The translations under genes were made by a program, and so were the position numbers. The notes beneath the pieces were generated by a model. It saw nothing but the letters and a program-made list of their open reading frames with translations, was not told the origin of the DNA and did no database searches. DNA of 64,000 nucleotides, from assembly GCA_024803745.1 (NCBI GenBank), contig JANJXV010000049.1, positions 1,720,001-1,784,000 on the forward strand, written 5' to 3'. Positions 1 through 13,326 of this stretch are shown in pieces. Each line of letters begins with the position of its first letter. The first letter of the stretch is position 1. This DNA is from Megascapheus bottae (lineage: Eukaryota > Chordata > Mammalia > Rodentia > Geomyidae).

Positions 1-378
1 TAACCCTAATCTTAACGTCAACCCTAAACCTAGTCCTAACCCTACCCTTAAACCTAAACCTAACCCTAACCCTAACCCTTAAATTTACGCAAACCCTACC
101 CCTTACCGTATCCCTAACCCTAACCCTAAACCTAAACCTAACCCTAACCCTTACCCTAACCCTAACCCTAACCCTATCTCTAACCCTTACCCTAAACCTA
201 ACCCTAACCCTAACCCTAACAATTACCCTAAAACTAACCCTAACCCAAACCCTTACCCTTACCCTAACCAGAACCCTTAACTTAACCCCAAACCTAAACC
301 TAGCCCTAACCATAACCCTTACCCTAACCTTAACCCTAACCCTAACCCTAACCCTAACACTTACCCTAACCCTAACAT

Positions 379-411
<33 letters not shown>

Positions 412-422
412 CCTAAACCTTA

Positions 423-510
423 CCCTTAACCAACCCTAAACCTAATTCTAACCCTAAACCTAACCTTTACCCTTAACCAACCCTAAACCTAATTCTAACC
501 CTAACCCTAA
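423..510. repeat. 47-bp dimer, copy 1
   Basis: CCCTTAACCAACCCTAAACC begins at 423 and again at 470, 47 bp apart, each followed by TAATTCTAACCC. The period is not a multiple of six because the unit carries CCAACCC, which breaks the hexamer phase. The same dimer is found at 1631 and 3206. Confidence 0.85.
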
Positions 511-1630
511 CCCTAACACCTTAACCTAACCCTAACCCTAACCATTACCCTAACCTTAACTCTAACCCTAACACTAACACTTATTCTTAACCTAACCCTT
601 ACCCTTATCCTAATCCTAACCCAACCCTAACCCTTAACCTAACCCTAACCATAACACTAACCCCTAACCCTTACCCTTACTCTAACCCTAACCCTAACTC
701 TAACCCTAACCCTAACACTTTCCCTAACTCTAACCTTAACCCTTACGCTAACCCTAACACTAACCTCAACCTTAACCCTAACCCTAACCCTTACCCTTAC
801 CCTAACCCTAACACTAACCATAAACCTAGTCCTAACCCTACCCTTAAACCTAAACCTAACCCTAATCCTAACACTTATCTTTACCCAAACCCTAACCCTA
901 ATCCTATCCCTAACCCTAAACCTAAACCAAAACCTAACCCTAACCCTTACCCTAACCCTAACCCTAACCCGTATCCCTACCCTAACCCTAACCCTAACCC
1001 TAAACCTAAACCTAACCCTAACCCTAAACCTAACCCTTACCCTAACCCTAACCCTAACCGTAAACCTAATCTTCACCCTCACCCTTACCCTAACCCTAAC
1101 CCTAAACCTAACCCTAAACCCAACACTAACCCTAACCCTTACACTTAACCTTGCCCTAACCCTAAGCCTAACACTAAACCTTACCCTTACCCTTACCCTA
1201 ACCCTAACCCTTACCCTAACCCTAACCCTAACCCTAAACTTTACCCTTGCCCTTACCCTAACGCTAAACCTAACACTAACCTTACCCTTACACTTACCCT
1301 AACTCTAACCTAACCCTAAACCTAACCGTAACCCTAACACTTACCCTTACCTTAACCCTAACCCTAACCCAATCTCTAACCCTTACCCTAACCCTAACCC
1401 TAACCCTAACCCTAACAAGTCCCCTAAACCTAACCCTAACCCAAACCCTTACCCTTACCCTAACCCTAACCCTAAACTTAACCCCAAACCTAAACCCATC
1501 CCTAACCATAACCCTTACCCTAACCTTAACCCTAACCCTAACCCTAACCCTAACCCTAACCCTAACAATTACCCTAACCCTAACATTAACCCTTACACTA
1601 ACCCTAACCTTAACCCTAACCTAACCCTTA

Positions 1631-1715
1631 CCCTTAACCAACCGTAAACCTAATTCTAACCCTAAACCTAACCCTTACCCTTAACCAACCCTAAACCTAA
1701 TTCTAAACCTAACCC
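1631..1715. repeat. 47-bp dimer, copy 2
   Basis: The same pair as at 423, starting at 1631 and 1678, again 47 bp apart. The first half has CCGTAAACC where the others have CCCTAAACC. The identical spacing shows the dimer was already paired before the surrounding block was multiplied. Confidence 0.85.
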
Positions 1716-3205
1716 TAACCCTAAGCCTTAACCTAACACTCACCCTAACCCTAACTCTAACCCTAACCCTTACGCTAACCCTAACCCTAACCTCAATCTT
1801 AACCCTAAACCTAACCCTAACCGTTACCCTAAGCCTAACTCTAACCCTAACACTAACACTTACTCTTAACCTAACCCTTACCCTTATCCTAACCCTAACC
1901 CAACCCTAACCCTTAACCTAACCCTAACACTAACCCTAACCCCTAACCCTTACCCTTACCCTAACCCCATCCCTAACTCTAACCCTAACACTAACCCTAA
2001 CCCTTACCCTAACTCTAACGCTAACCCTTACGCTAACCCTAACCCTAACCTCAATCTTAACCCTAACCCTAACTCTAACCGTTACCCTAACCCTAACTCT
2101 AACCCTAACACTCACACTTACTCTTAACCTAACCCTTACCCTTATCCTAACCCTAACCCAACCCTACCCCTTAACCTAACCATAACACTAACCCTAACCC
2201 CTAACCCTTACCCTTACCCTAACCCTATCCCTAACTCTAACCCTAACCCTAACCCGAACCCTTACCCTAACTCTAACCCTAAAACTTACGCTAACCCTAA
2301 CCCTAACCTCAATCTTAAACCTAACCCTAACCCTAACCCTTACCCTTACCCTAACCCTAACCCTAAACCTAGTCCTAACCCTACTCTTAAACCTAAACAT
2401 AACCCTAACCCTAACCCTTATCTTTACCCAAACCCTAACCCTAAACCTATCCCTAACCCTAACCCTAAACCTAAACCTAACCCTAACCCTTACCCTAACC
2501 CTAAACCTAACCCTAACCCGTATCCCTACCCTAACCCTAACCCTAAACCTAACCCTAACCCTAAACCTAATCCTTACCCTAACCCTAACCCTAACCGTAA
2601 ACCTAACCTTCACCCTTACCCTTACCCTAACCCTAACCCTAAACCTAACCCTAACCCTAAACTTAACCCTAACCCTTACCCTTACCCTAAACCCAACACT
2701 AACCCTAACCTTTACACTTAACCTTACCCTAACCCTAAGCCTAACCCTAAACCTTACCCTTACCCTTACCCTAACACTAACCCTTACCCTAACTCTAACC
2801 CTAACTCTAACCCTAACTTTTACCCTTGCCCTTACCCTAATGCTAAACCTAACACTAACCCTTACGCTTACACTTACCCTAACCCTAAACCTAACCCTAA
2901 ACCTAACCCTAACCCTAACCCTTACCCTTACCTTAACCCTAATCCTAACCCTATCTCTAACCCTTACCCTAAACCTAACCCTAACCCTAACCCTAATAAG
3001 TACCCTAACCCTAACCCTAACCCAAAACCTTACCCTTACCCTAACCCTAACCCTAAACTTAACCCCAAACCTAAACCTAGCCCTAACCATAACCCTTACC
3101 CTAACCTTAACCCTAACCCTAACCCTAACCCTAACACTTACCCTAACCCTAACCATAACATTAACCCTTACACTAACCATAACCCTAACCCTAACCTAAC
3201 CCTTA

Positions 3206-3295
3206 CCCTTAACCAACCCTAAACCTAATTCTAACCCTAACCCTAACCCTTACCCTTAACCAACCCTAAACCTAATTCTAACCCTAACCCTAACT
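3206..3295. repeat. 47-bp dimer, copy 3
   Basis: The third occurrence of the pair, at 3206 and 3253, with the same 47-bp spacing and the same TAATTCTAACCC tail. It marks the right-hand copy of the left block. Confidence 0.85.
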
Positions 3296-3720
3296 ATAAG
3301 CCTTAACCTAACCCTCACCCTAACCCTAACCCTAACACTAACCTCTAACCTAACCCTAACCCTAACTCTAACACCTAAACCTAACCCTAACCCTAACCGT
3401 TACCCTATCCCTAACTCTAACCCTAACACTAACACTTACTCTTAACCTAACCCTTACCCTTATCCTAACCCTAACCCAACCCTAACCCTTAACCTAACCC
3501 TAACACTCACCCTAACCCCTAACCCTTACCCTTACCCTAACCCTAACCCTAACTCTAACCCTAACCCTTACGCTAACCCTAACCCTAACCTCAATCTTAA
3601 CACTAACCCTAACCCTAACCCTTACCCTTACCCTTACACTAATCCTAACCTTAACCCTCACCCTGACCCAAACCCTTAACCTAAACCTAACCGTAACTCT
3701 AACCCGTAACCATAACCCTT

Positions 3721-6700
3721 ACCCTAAACCTAACCATAACCCTAACCCTAACCCTTACCGTTACTCTAACCCTAAGCCTAACTCTAAACCTAACCCTAAC
3801 CCTAACCCTAACCCTTACCTTAACCCTAACCCTAACCCTTCCTCTAACTCTAACCCTAAACTCAACCATAACCCTAACCCTAACCCTAACCCTAAACTTA
3901 CACTTACCCTAACCCTAACCCTAACCCTTACCCTAATCCTAACCCTAACCCTTAGCCTAACCCTAATCCTAACCTCACCCTTAACCCTAACCCTAACCCT
4001 AACCCTTACCCTGTACCTAACACTAAGCCTAACCTTGTCTCTAACCCTAACCCTAACCCTTAGGCTAAACCTAACCCTAATCCTAACCCTCAACCTAACT
4101 GTAACCCTAACCCTAACCCTAACCCTTACCCTTACCATCACCCTAACCTTAACCCTAACCCTAACCCTAACCCTAACATGAACTCTAACCCTTATTATTA
4201 CCCTACCCCTAATCCTAAACCTAACCCAAACCCTAACCTAAACCTTACCCTTAGACTAACCTTAACCCTAAACCTTACCCTTACCCTAACCATAAACCTA
4301 ACCCTAACCCTAACCTTAACCCTAACCCTTACCCTTACTCTAACCCTAACCCTAACCCTAACTCTAACACTTACACAAACCCTAAACCTAACCCTAACCC
4401 TTACACTTACCCTAACTCTAACCCTAACCTTAACCCTAACCATAACCCTAACCATTCCCCTTACCCTAACCCTTACCCTAACCCTAACCCTAAACCTAAC
4501 CCTAAACCTAACCCTATCCCTAACCCTAACTCTTATCCTTACCCTAACCCTAACCCTAAAATTAACACTAACCCTAACCCCTAACCTTAACCGTAAACCT
4601 AACCCTAACTATAACCCTAACCCTGACCCTTACCCTAACCCTAACCTTAAACTTAATACTAACCCTAACCCTAACACTAACCCTAATCCTTACCATAACG
4701 CTAAACCTAACACTAAATCTTACCCTGTCCCTAACCTTAAACCCAAACCTAACCCTAACCCTTACACTTACTCTAAGCCTAAACCTAACCCTAACCCTTT
4801 CCCTAACCCTAACCCTATCCCTAACCCTAACCCTAACCCTAAATCTTACCCTGTCCCTAACCTTAAACCCAAACCTAACCCTAACCCTACCCCTAACCCT
4901 AACCTAAACTCTAACCCTAACCCTAACCCTAACCCTAACCCTTACCCTTACCCTTACTCTAACCCCAACCCTAACAATAACACTAACGCTAACCCTACAC
5001 CTTACCCTTACCCTAACCCCAACCCTAACCCTAACCCTTACCCTTACCCTAACACCTAACCCTAACCCTAACCCTAACCTTTGGCCTAACCATAACCATA
5101 ACCCTAACCCTAACCCTAACACTTACACTTACCCTAACAGTAACCCTTATCCTAAATCTAACCCTAACCCTTAAAATAACCCTAAGCCTAACATTAACTC
5201 TAATCGTTACCCTTAACCTAACCGTAAACCTAACTCTAACCCTAACCCTAACCCTAACCCTAACCCTAACCCGTACTCTAACCTAACCCTAACCCTTACC
5301 TATCCCTAACCCTAACCCTAACCCTAACCTTAACCCTAATCCTAAACCTAACCCTAACCCTTTCCCTTACCCTAACCCTAACCCTGACCTTAACTCTTAC
5401 CCTAACCCTACCCTAAGCCTAAAACTTACCCTTACCCTAACCCTAATCCTAAACTTAACCCCAAACTTAAACCTAACCCTAACCCTAACCCTAACCCTTA
5501 CGCTAACCCTAACCCTAACCCGAACCCTAACCCTAACACCCTACCCCTAACCCTTATGCTTATCCTAACCCTAACTCTAACCCTAAACCTAACCCTTCAC
5601 CTAACGCTAAAACTAAGCCTAACCCCTAACCCTAACTCTAACCCTAACCCTAACCCTAACACTAACCTTAACCCTAAGCCTAACCCTAACCCTTACCCTT
5701 ACCCTAACCCTAACCCTAAACCTAACCCTAACCCTAACCCTAACCTTAACCCTAACCCTAACCCTTCCGTTACCCTAATGCTAACCCTAAACCTAACCCT
5801 AACACTAACCCTAACCCTTACCCTTACCCAAAACCTAACACTAAACCTAACCCTAACCCTAACCCTAACCCTTACCTTAACCCTAACCCTAAGCCTAACC
5901 TTAACCCTTACCCTTACCCTAACCCTAACCCTAAAACTAACCCCAACCCTTACCATAACCCTAACCCTTACCCTTACCCTAACCCTAACCCTAAACCTAA
6001 ACCTAACCATAACCCTATCCTTAACACTAACACCTAAACCTAACCCTAACCCTAACTCTAACCCTAACCCTAACCCTAACCCTTAACCTAACCCTAACCC
6101 TAACCCTTAGGCTAACCCTAACCCTAAACTCAATCTTAACCCTAACCCTAACCCTAAGCCTTACACTTACCCTTACCCTTACCCTAACCCTAACCCTAAC
6201 CCTCACCTTACCCAAACCCTTAACCTAAATCTAACCGTAACTCTAACCCCTAACCATAACCCTTACCGTAACCCTAACCCTAACCCTAACCTTAACCCTA
6301 ACCCTAAACCTTGACCTTATCCTAACATTAACCCTAAACCTAACCCTAACCCGTAACCCTAACCCTTACCCTAACCCTAACCCTAAACCTAACCCTTACC
6401 ATTACTCTAACACTAACCCTAACCCTAAATCTAACACTTAACCTAACCCTAACCCTAACCCTAACCCTAACCCTTACCCTTACCCTAACTCTAACCCTAA
6501 CCTTAACCATAACCATAACCATAACCCTAAACCTACACCTTACCCTAACCCTAACCCTAAACCTAACCCGAACCCTAACCCTATCCCAACCCCTAACTCT
6601 TATCCTTATCTTAACCCTAACTCTAAACCTAACACTAAACCTTACCCTTACCCTAACCCTAACCCTAACCCTAACCCTTACCCTAACCCTAAGACTAAAC

Positions 6701-7044
6701 CTAAACCTAACCCTTACCCTAAGCCTAAGCCTAAACCTAACCCAAACCCTAACCCTATCCCTAACCCTACCCTAACCCTAACAATTACCCTTACCCTAAA
6801 CCTAACCCTAACCCATACCCTAACCCTAACCCTTCAACTAAGCCTAAAACTAACCCTAACCCCTAACCCTAACCCTTACCCTAAACCTAACCCAACCCCT
6901 AACCTTAACCCTTACCCTAACCCTTACCCTTACCCTAACCCTAACCCTAAATCTAACCTTAACCCTGACCGTAACTCTTACCCTTACCCTATCCCTAACC
7001 CTAAACCTAACCCTAACCCTCACCCTAACCCTAAACACCTAAAC

Positions 7045-7060
<16 letters not shown>
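3721..7060. repeat. Divergent telomeric repeat, no clear long duplication
   Basis: Degenerate CCCTAA sequence with a high load of variants and frequent one-base phase slips. The slips show as open frames that switch from Thr-Leu to Asn-Pro dipeptides, for example between 4,178 and 5,059 and between 5,556 and 6,086. I did not find a long direct copy of this stretch elsewhere in the window by eye. It contains a short local duplication at 4,715-4,966. No gene, RNA or regulatory signal was seen. Confidence 0.75.
4715..4966. repeat. 126-bp tandem duplication
   Basis: AAATCTTACCCTGTCCCTAA starts at 4715 and again at 4841, each time followed by CCTTAAACCCAAACC. The step of 126 bp is 21 hexamers. 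The rare CCCTGTCCC variant makes the match specific. The homology fades within the second copy, so the right edge is approximate. Confidence 0.75.
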
Positions 7061-7085
<25 letters not shown>

Positions 7086-9564
7086 TCTTACCCTTAATCT
7101 AACCCAAACCCTAACCCTAGCCCTTACCCTAACCCTAACCCTAACCTTTCCTAACCCTAACCCTAATCCTAACCTCAACCTTAACCCTAACCTTAACCCT
7201 AACCCTAACCCTTACCCTTACCCTAACCGTAACCCTAACCCTAACCCTTGCCCTTACGCTCACTCTAACCTTAACCCTAACCCTAAACCTAACCCTTACC
7301 ATTATCCTAACCTAACCCTAACCCTAACGCTAACTCTTACCCTTAATCTAACACAAACCCTAACCCTAACCCTAAATTTAACACTTTACCTAACCCTAAC
7401 CCTAACCCTAACCTTAACCCTAACCCTAACCCTAACCCTAACCCTTACCATTAACCTTACCCTAACCCTAAACCTAACCCTAACCCTTGCCCTTACGCTC
7501 ACTCTAACCTTAACCCTAACCCTAACCCTAACACTAACCTGATCTCTAACCCTTATACTTACCCTAAACCTAACAATAAACCTAACCCTAACCCTAACCC
7601 TTACCCTTACCCTAACCTAACCCTAACCCTAACCCTAACCCTAACCTGAACTCTAACCCTTATCCTTACCCTAACCCTAAACCTAACCCTAACCCTAAAC
7701 CTAAACCTTACTCTTAGTCTAACCCTAACACTAAACCTAACCCTAAACCTTACCCTTACCCTAACCCTAACCCTAAACCCAACCCTAACCTTAACCCTAA
7801 CCCTTACCCTTACCCTAACCCTAACCCTAACCCTTACCCTTACCCTAACTTTAACCCTAACCTTAACCATAACCATAACCCTAACACTACCCCTTACCCT
7901 AACCGTAACCCTAAACCTAAACCGAAACTTAACCCTATCCCAAACCCTAACTCTTATCCTTATACTAACCCTAACCCTAAACCTAACACTAACCCTTACC
8001 CTTACCCTAACGCTAACCCTAACCCTTACCCTAACCCAAACCCTAACCCTAACCCATACCCTAAACCTAAGCCTAAACCTAACCCGAACCCTAAACCTAT
8101 CCCTAACGCTACCCTAACCCTAAACCTAACCCTAACCCTAAACGTAACCCTAATCCTACCCTTATCCTAAACCTAACCCTAACACTAACACCCTTATCCT
8201 GACCCCTACCCTAACCCTAAGCCTAACCCTAAACCTAAACCTTACCCTAACCCTAACCCTAACCCTTACCCTTACTCTAACCCTAAACCTAACCCTAACC
8301 TTAATCCTAAACCTAACCCTAAAACATACCCTAACCCTAACCCTAACCCTTACCCTTACCCTAACCCTAACACTTACTCTAGCCCTAACCCTAAATCTAA
8401 CCTCAACCTTAAACCTAACCCTAACCGTCACCCTTACACTAACCCTTCCCATAATCCCAACCCTTACCCTTACACTAACCCTAACACTAACCCTAACCCT
8501 AACCCTTACCCTTACCCTAACCCTAACACTAAACCTAACCCTAAACCTAACACTAACCCTTACCTTAAGCCTAACCCTAACCCTAAACTTAACCCTAACC
8601 CTTACCCTAACCCTTACCCTTACCCTAACCCTAACCCTAAAACTAACCCTAACCCTAACCCCAACCCTAACCCTTACCCTTACCCTAACCCTAACACTAA
8701 ACCTAACCCTAAACCTAACCCTAACCCTTACCTTAAGCCTAACCCTAACCCTAACCTTAACCCTTACCCTTACCCTAAACCTAACCCGAAAACTAACCCC
8801 ACCACTAACCATAACGCTAACCTTCAGCCTTACCCTAACCCTAACCCTAAACCTAAACCTAACCATAACCCTATCCCTAACGGTAACACCTAAACCTAAC
8901 CCTAACCCTAACTGTTACCCTAACCCTAATTCTAACCCTAACCCTAACACTTACTCTTATCCTAACCCTAATCATAATCCTAACCCTAACCCAACTCTTA
9001 CCCTTAACCTAACCCTAACACTAACCCTAACTCCTAACCCTAACTCTTTCCCTAACCCTAACCCTAACCTTAACCCTTACCCTTACCCTAACCCTAACGC
9101 TAACTCTAACCCTAACCCTAACCCTAACACTTACAATAACCCTAACCCTAACCCTTAGGCTAACCGTAACCCTAACCTCAATCTCAACCCTAACACTAAC
9201 CCTAACCCTTACACTTACCCTTACCCTAACCCTAACCCTAAACCTCACCCTTACCCAAACCCTTAACCTAAACCTAACCGTACCTCTAACCCCTAACTAT
9301 AACCCTTACCGTAACCCTAACCCTAAACCTAACCTTAACCCTAACCCTAAACCTTGACCTTACCCTAACATTAACCCTAAAACTAACTCTAACCCCTAAC
9401 CCTATCCCTTACTCTAACCCTAACCTCAATCTTAACCCTAACCCTAACCCTTACCCTAACCCTAACCTTAACCCTAACATTAACTCTAATCCTTACCTTT
9501 ACCCTAACGCTAACCCTAACCCTAACCCTTACCCTTACCCTAACCCTAACCATAAAACTAACCT

Positions 9565-9598
<34 letters not shown>

Positions 9599-12000
9599 TT
9601 TAAACGTAACCCCAAACCTAAACCTAACCCTAACCCTAACTCTTAACCCAACCATAATATTAAGCCTAACCCATAACCCTAAACCTTACCCTAACCCTAA
9701 ATCTAACTCTAACCCTTACCCTTACTCTAACACTAACCCTAATTCTAACACTAACCCTAACCCTAACCCTAACCCTAACCCTTACCCTAACCCTAACCTT
9801 TAATCTAACTCTAACCCTAACCTCAACCCTAACCCTAACCCTAACCCTAAACCTAACTCTTACCCTTAATCTAACCCAAGCCCTAACCCTAACCCTTACC
9901 CTAATCCTAACCCTCAACTTTACCCTAACCCTAACCCTAATCCTAAACTCAACCTTAACTCGAACCCTAAACCTAAACCTAACCCTAACCCTAACCCTTA
10001 CCCTAACCCTAACCCTAATCCTAACCCTAAACCTACCCTAAACCTAACCTTAACCCTAACCCTAACCCTAACCCTTACCCTTACCCTAACCCTAACCCTA
10101 AACCTAACCCTAACCCTTGCTCTTACCCTCATTCTAACCTTAACCCTAACCCTAACACTAACACTAACCTGTACTCTAACCCTTATCCTTACCCTAACCC
10201 TAACCCTAAACCTAACCCTAACCCTAACCCTTACCCTTACCCTAACCCTAACCCTAACCCTAACCTGAACTCTAACCCTTATATTTACCCTAACCCTAAA
10301 CATAAACCTAACCCTAAGCCTAAACCTAAACCTCACCCTTAGACTAACCCTAACCCTAAACTTAACCCTAAACCTTACCCTTACCCTAACGCTAACCCTA
10401 AACCTAACCCTAACCTTAACCCTAACCCTTACCTTACCCTAACCCTAACCCTAACCCTTAACCTTACCCTAACTCTAACCCTAACCTTAACCATAATCAT
10501 AACCCTTACCCTACCCCTTACCCTAAACCTAACCCTAAACCTAACCCGAACCATAACCCTATCCCAAACCCTAACTCTTATCCTTACCCTAACCCTAACC
10601 CTAAACCTAACACTAACCCTTACCCTTACCCTAACCCTAACCCTAATGCTTACCCTAACCCAAACCCTAACCATAAGACTTACCCTAACCCTAAGCCTAA
10701 ACCTAACCCGAACCCTACCCCTATCCCTAAACCTACCCTAACCCTAACCCCAACCCTAACACTTACCCTTACACTAAACCTAACCCTAAACCTTACCATA
10801 ACCCTAACCCTAACCCTTAACCTAACCCTAACCCTAAGCCTAACCCCTAATCCTAACCCTAAACCTAACTCTATCCCTTACTATAACCCTAACCCTAACC
10901 TAAACGTAACCCTAACCCTAACCCTAAACATAACCTTAACCCTAACCCAAACCCTAACCCTTGCTCTTACCCTAACCCTAACCATAAACCTAACACTAAC
11001 CCTAACCCTAACCCTTACCCTTACCCTAAACCTAACCCTAAATTTAAACATAACCCTCACCCTAACCCTAAACCTAACCCTAACCATAAACCTAACCCTA
11101 ATCCTACCCTTATCCTAAACTTAACCCTAACACTAACACTTACCATTACCCTGACGCCTACCCTAACCCTAACCCTAATCCTAACCCTTACCCTAACCCT
11201 AACCCTAACCCTAACCCTTACCCTTACTCTAACACTAACCCTAACACTAAATCTAACACTTACCCTAACCCTAACACTAACCCTAACCCTAACCCTTACC
11301 CTTACCCTAACTCTAATCCTAACCTTAAACATAACCATAACCCTAAACCTACCCCTTACCCTAACCCTAACCCTAAAACTAATCCGAACCCTAAGCCTAT
11401 CCAAAACCTTAACTCTTATCCTTACTTTAACCCTAACTCTAAACCTAACACTAAACCTTACCCTTACCTTAACCCTAACCCTTACCTTAAGCCTAACCCT
11501 AACCCTAAACTTAACCCTAACCCTTACCCTAACCCTAAGCCTAAACCTAACCCAAACCCTAACCCTATCCCTAACCCTATCCTAACCCTAACCCTTACCC
11601 TAACCCTAACCCTAACCCTAACACTTACCCTAACCCTAAACCTTCAACTAACCCTAAAACTAACCCTAACCCCTTACCCTAACCCTTACCCTAAACCTAA
11701 CCCAACCCCTAACCCTAAAATTAAACCTAAACCTAACCCTAACCCTAAACCTAACCCTTACCCTTACCCTAACCCTAACCCTAAAACTAACCTTAACCCT
11801 AACCCTAACTCTTACCCTTACCCTAATCCTAACCCTAACCCTTACCCTAACCCTAAACCTTCAACTAACCCTAAAACTAACCCTAACCCCTTACCCTAAC
11901 CCTAAACCTAACCCTAACCCTCACCCTAACGCTGACACCTAAACCTAACCCTAACCCTAACCCTAACCCTAACCCTAACCCTTACCCTTACCCTAACCCT
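7061..12000. repeat. Mosaic of recurrent modules, left of the 11-kb duplication
   Basis: Degenerate hexamers with several modules that recur further right. The CCTTGCCCTTACGCTCACTC element occurs near 7,245 and again 239 bp later. A module opening with CTTATCCTAAACCTAACCC near 8,164 is seen again near 11,109, 14,513 and 15,108 and many times beyond. CTCAACTTTACCC at 9,913 recurs at 13,654, 16,305, 17,819, 23,871, 27,240 and 28,748. This stretch looks like an older relative of the blocks to its right. No gene was seen. Confidence 0.7.
8341..8550. repeat. About 200-bp module, copy 1 (second copy near 11,973-12,180)
   Basis: A run with CACTTACTCTAGCCC at 8371, then AACCGTCACCC and CCCATAATCCC, is matched at 12003 with the same order of variants, an offset of 3,632 bp. 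The two copies agree closely for about 200 bp and then part where the first continues into CCTTACCTTAAGCC. A looser form of the module occurs near 14,770 and 15,305. Confidence 0.75.
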
Positions 12001-12180
12001 AACACTTACTCTAGCCCTAACCCTAAATCTAACCTCAACCTTAAACCTAACCCTAACCGTCACCCTTACACTAACCCTTCCCATAATCCCAACCCTTACC
12101 CTTACACTAACCCTAACACTAACCCTAACCCTAACCCTTACCCTTACCCTAACCCTAACACTAAACCTAACCCTAAACCT
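11973..12180. repeat. About 200-bp module, copy 2
   Basis: Matches 8,341-8,550 at an offset of 3,632 bp, sharing CTCTAGCCC, AACCGTCACCC and CCCATAATCCC in order. It lies just left of the 731-bp repeat that opens the 11-kb block. Confidence 0.75.
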
Positions 12181-12189
12181 AACCCTAAC

Positions 12190-13290
12190 CCTTACCCTAA
12201 CCCTAACCCTAACCCTTGCCCTTACCCCAACCATAAACCTAAACCTAAACTTAAATCTAACCGAAACCCTAACCCTAAATTTAACCCTTTCCCTAACAGT
12301 AACCCTAACCCTAACCCTAACCCTAACCCTTAACCTTAACCTTACCCTAACCCTAAACCTAACCCTAACCCTTGCCCTTACCCTCACTCTAACCTTAACC
12401 CTAACCCTAACCCTAACACTAACCTGATCTCTAACGCTTATACTTACACTAACCCTAACCCTAAACCTTACCCTAACCCTAACCCTTACCCTTACCCTAA
12501 CCTAACCCTAACCCTAACCCTAACCTGAACTCTAACCCTTATATTTACCCTAACCCTAAACCTAAACCTAACCCTAACCCTAAACCTAAACCTTACCCTT
12601 AGACTAACCCTAACCCTAAACTTAACCCTAAACCTTACCCTTACCCTAACGCTAAACCTAACCCTAACCCTAACCTTAACATTAACCCTTACCCTTACAC
12701 TAACACTAACCCTAACCCTTACCCTTACCCTAACTCTAACCCTAACCTTAACCATAACCATAACCCTTACCCTTCCCCTTACCCTAACCCTAACCATAAA
12801 CCTAACCCGAACCCGAACCCTATGCCAAACCCTAACTCATATCCTTACTCTAACCCTAACCCTAAACCTAACACTAACCCTTACCCTTACCCTAACCCTA
12901 ACCCTAACTCTTACCCTTACCCTAACCCTAAACCTAACCCTAACCCTTGCCCTTACCCCAACCATAAACCTAAACCTAAACTTAAATCTAACCGAAACCC
13001 TAACCCTAAATTTAACCCTTTCCCTAACCGTAACCCTAACCCTAACCCTAACCCTAACCCTTAACCTTAACCTTACCCTAACCCTAAACCTAACCCTAAC
13101 CCTTGCCCTTACCCTCACTCTAACCTTAACCCTAACCCTTACCCTAACACTAACCTGATCTCTAACGCTTATACTTACCCTAACCCTAACCCTAAACCTT
13201 ACCCTAACCCTAACCCTTACCCTTACCCTAACCTAACCCTAACCCTAACCCTAACCTGAACTCTAACCCTTATCCTTACCCTAACTCTAA
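12190..13290. repeat. 731-bp spaced direct repeat
   Basis: CTTACCCCAACCATAAACC is at 12,221 and again at 12,952, an offset of 731 bp. The shared sequence continues through AAATCTAACCGAAACCC, AATTTAACCCTTTCCC, ACCTGATCTCTAACGC and on to ACCTGAACTCTAACCC. The matching parts are about 12,190-12,560 and 12,925-13,290, with other telomeric sequence between. Only the right-hand version has a close counterpart in the second 11-kb copy (24,626), at an offset of 11,674 bp. Confidence 0.75.
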
Positions 13291-13326
13291 ACCTAACCCT
13301 AACCCTAAACCTAAACCTTACCCTTA

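Larger units (their letters stand above)
1..3720. repeat. Left block: higher-order repeat of about 1.2-1.6 kb, three copies
   Basis: The same ordered series of variants recurs three times. One landmark is the paired 47-bp element starting at 423, 1631 and 3206, giving spacings of 1,208 and 1,575 bp. It is preceded each time by a run containing CCTAACCATAACCCTTACCC (about 303, 1503 and 3083). It is followed by a run with CTTATCCTAA...CCCAACCCTA, seen near 605, 1886, 2143 and 3459. The extra hit at 2143 is due to an inner duplication of about 258 bp (ACTCTTAACC at 1862 and 2120). The copies differ by many substitutions, so this repeat is older than the large duplications on the right side of the window. 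No gene is present. Confidence 0.8.

Noticed and set aside
2194..3180. Open reading frame of 328 codons, and dozens of others of 60-290 codons, as protein genes
   Set aside because: They are alternating dipeptides set by the six-base repeat, overlap on both strands, have no domain, codon bias or ribosome-site context, and end wherever a variant makes a stop or a slip changes frame.
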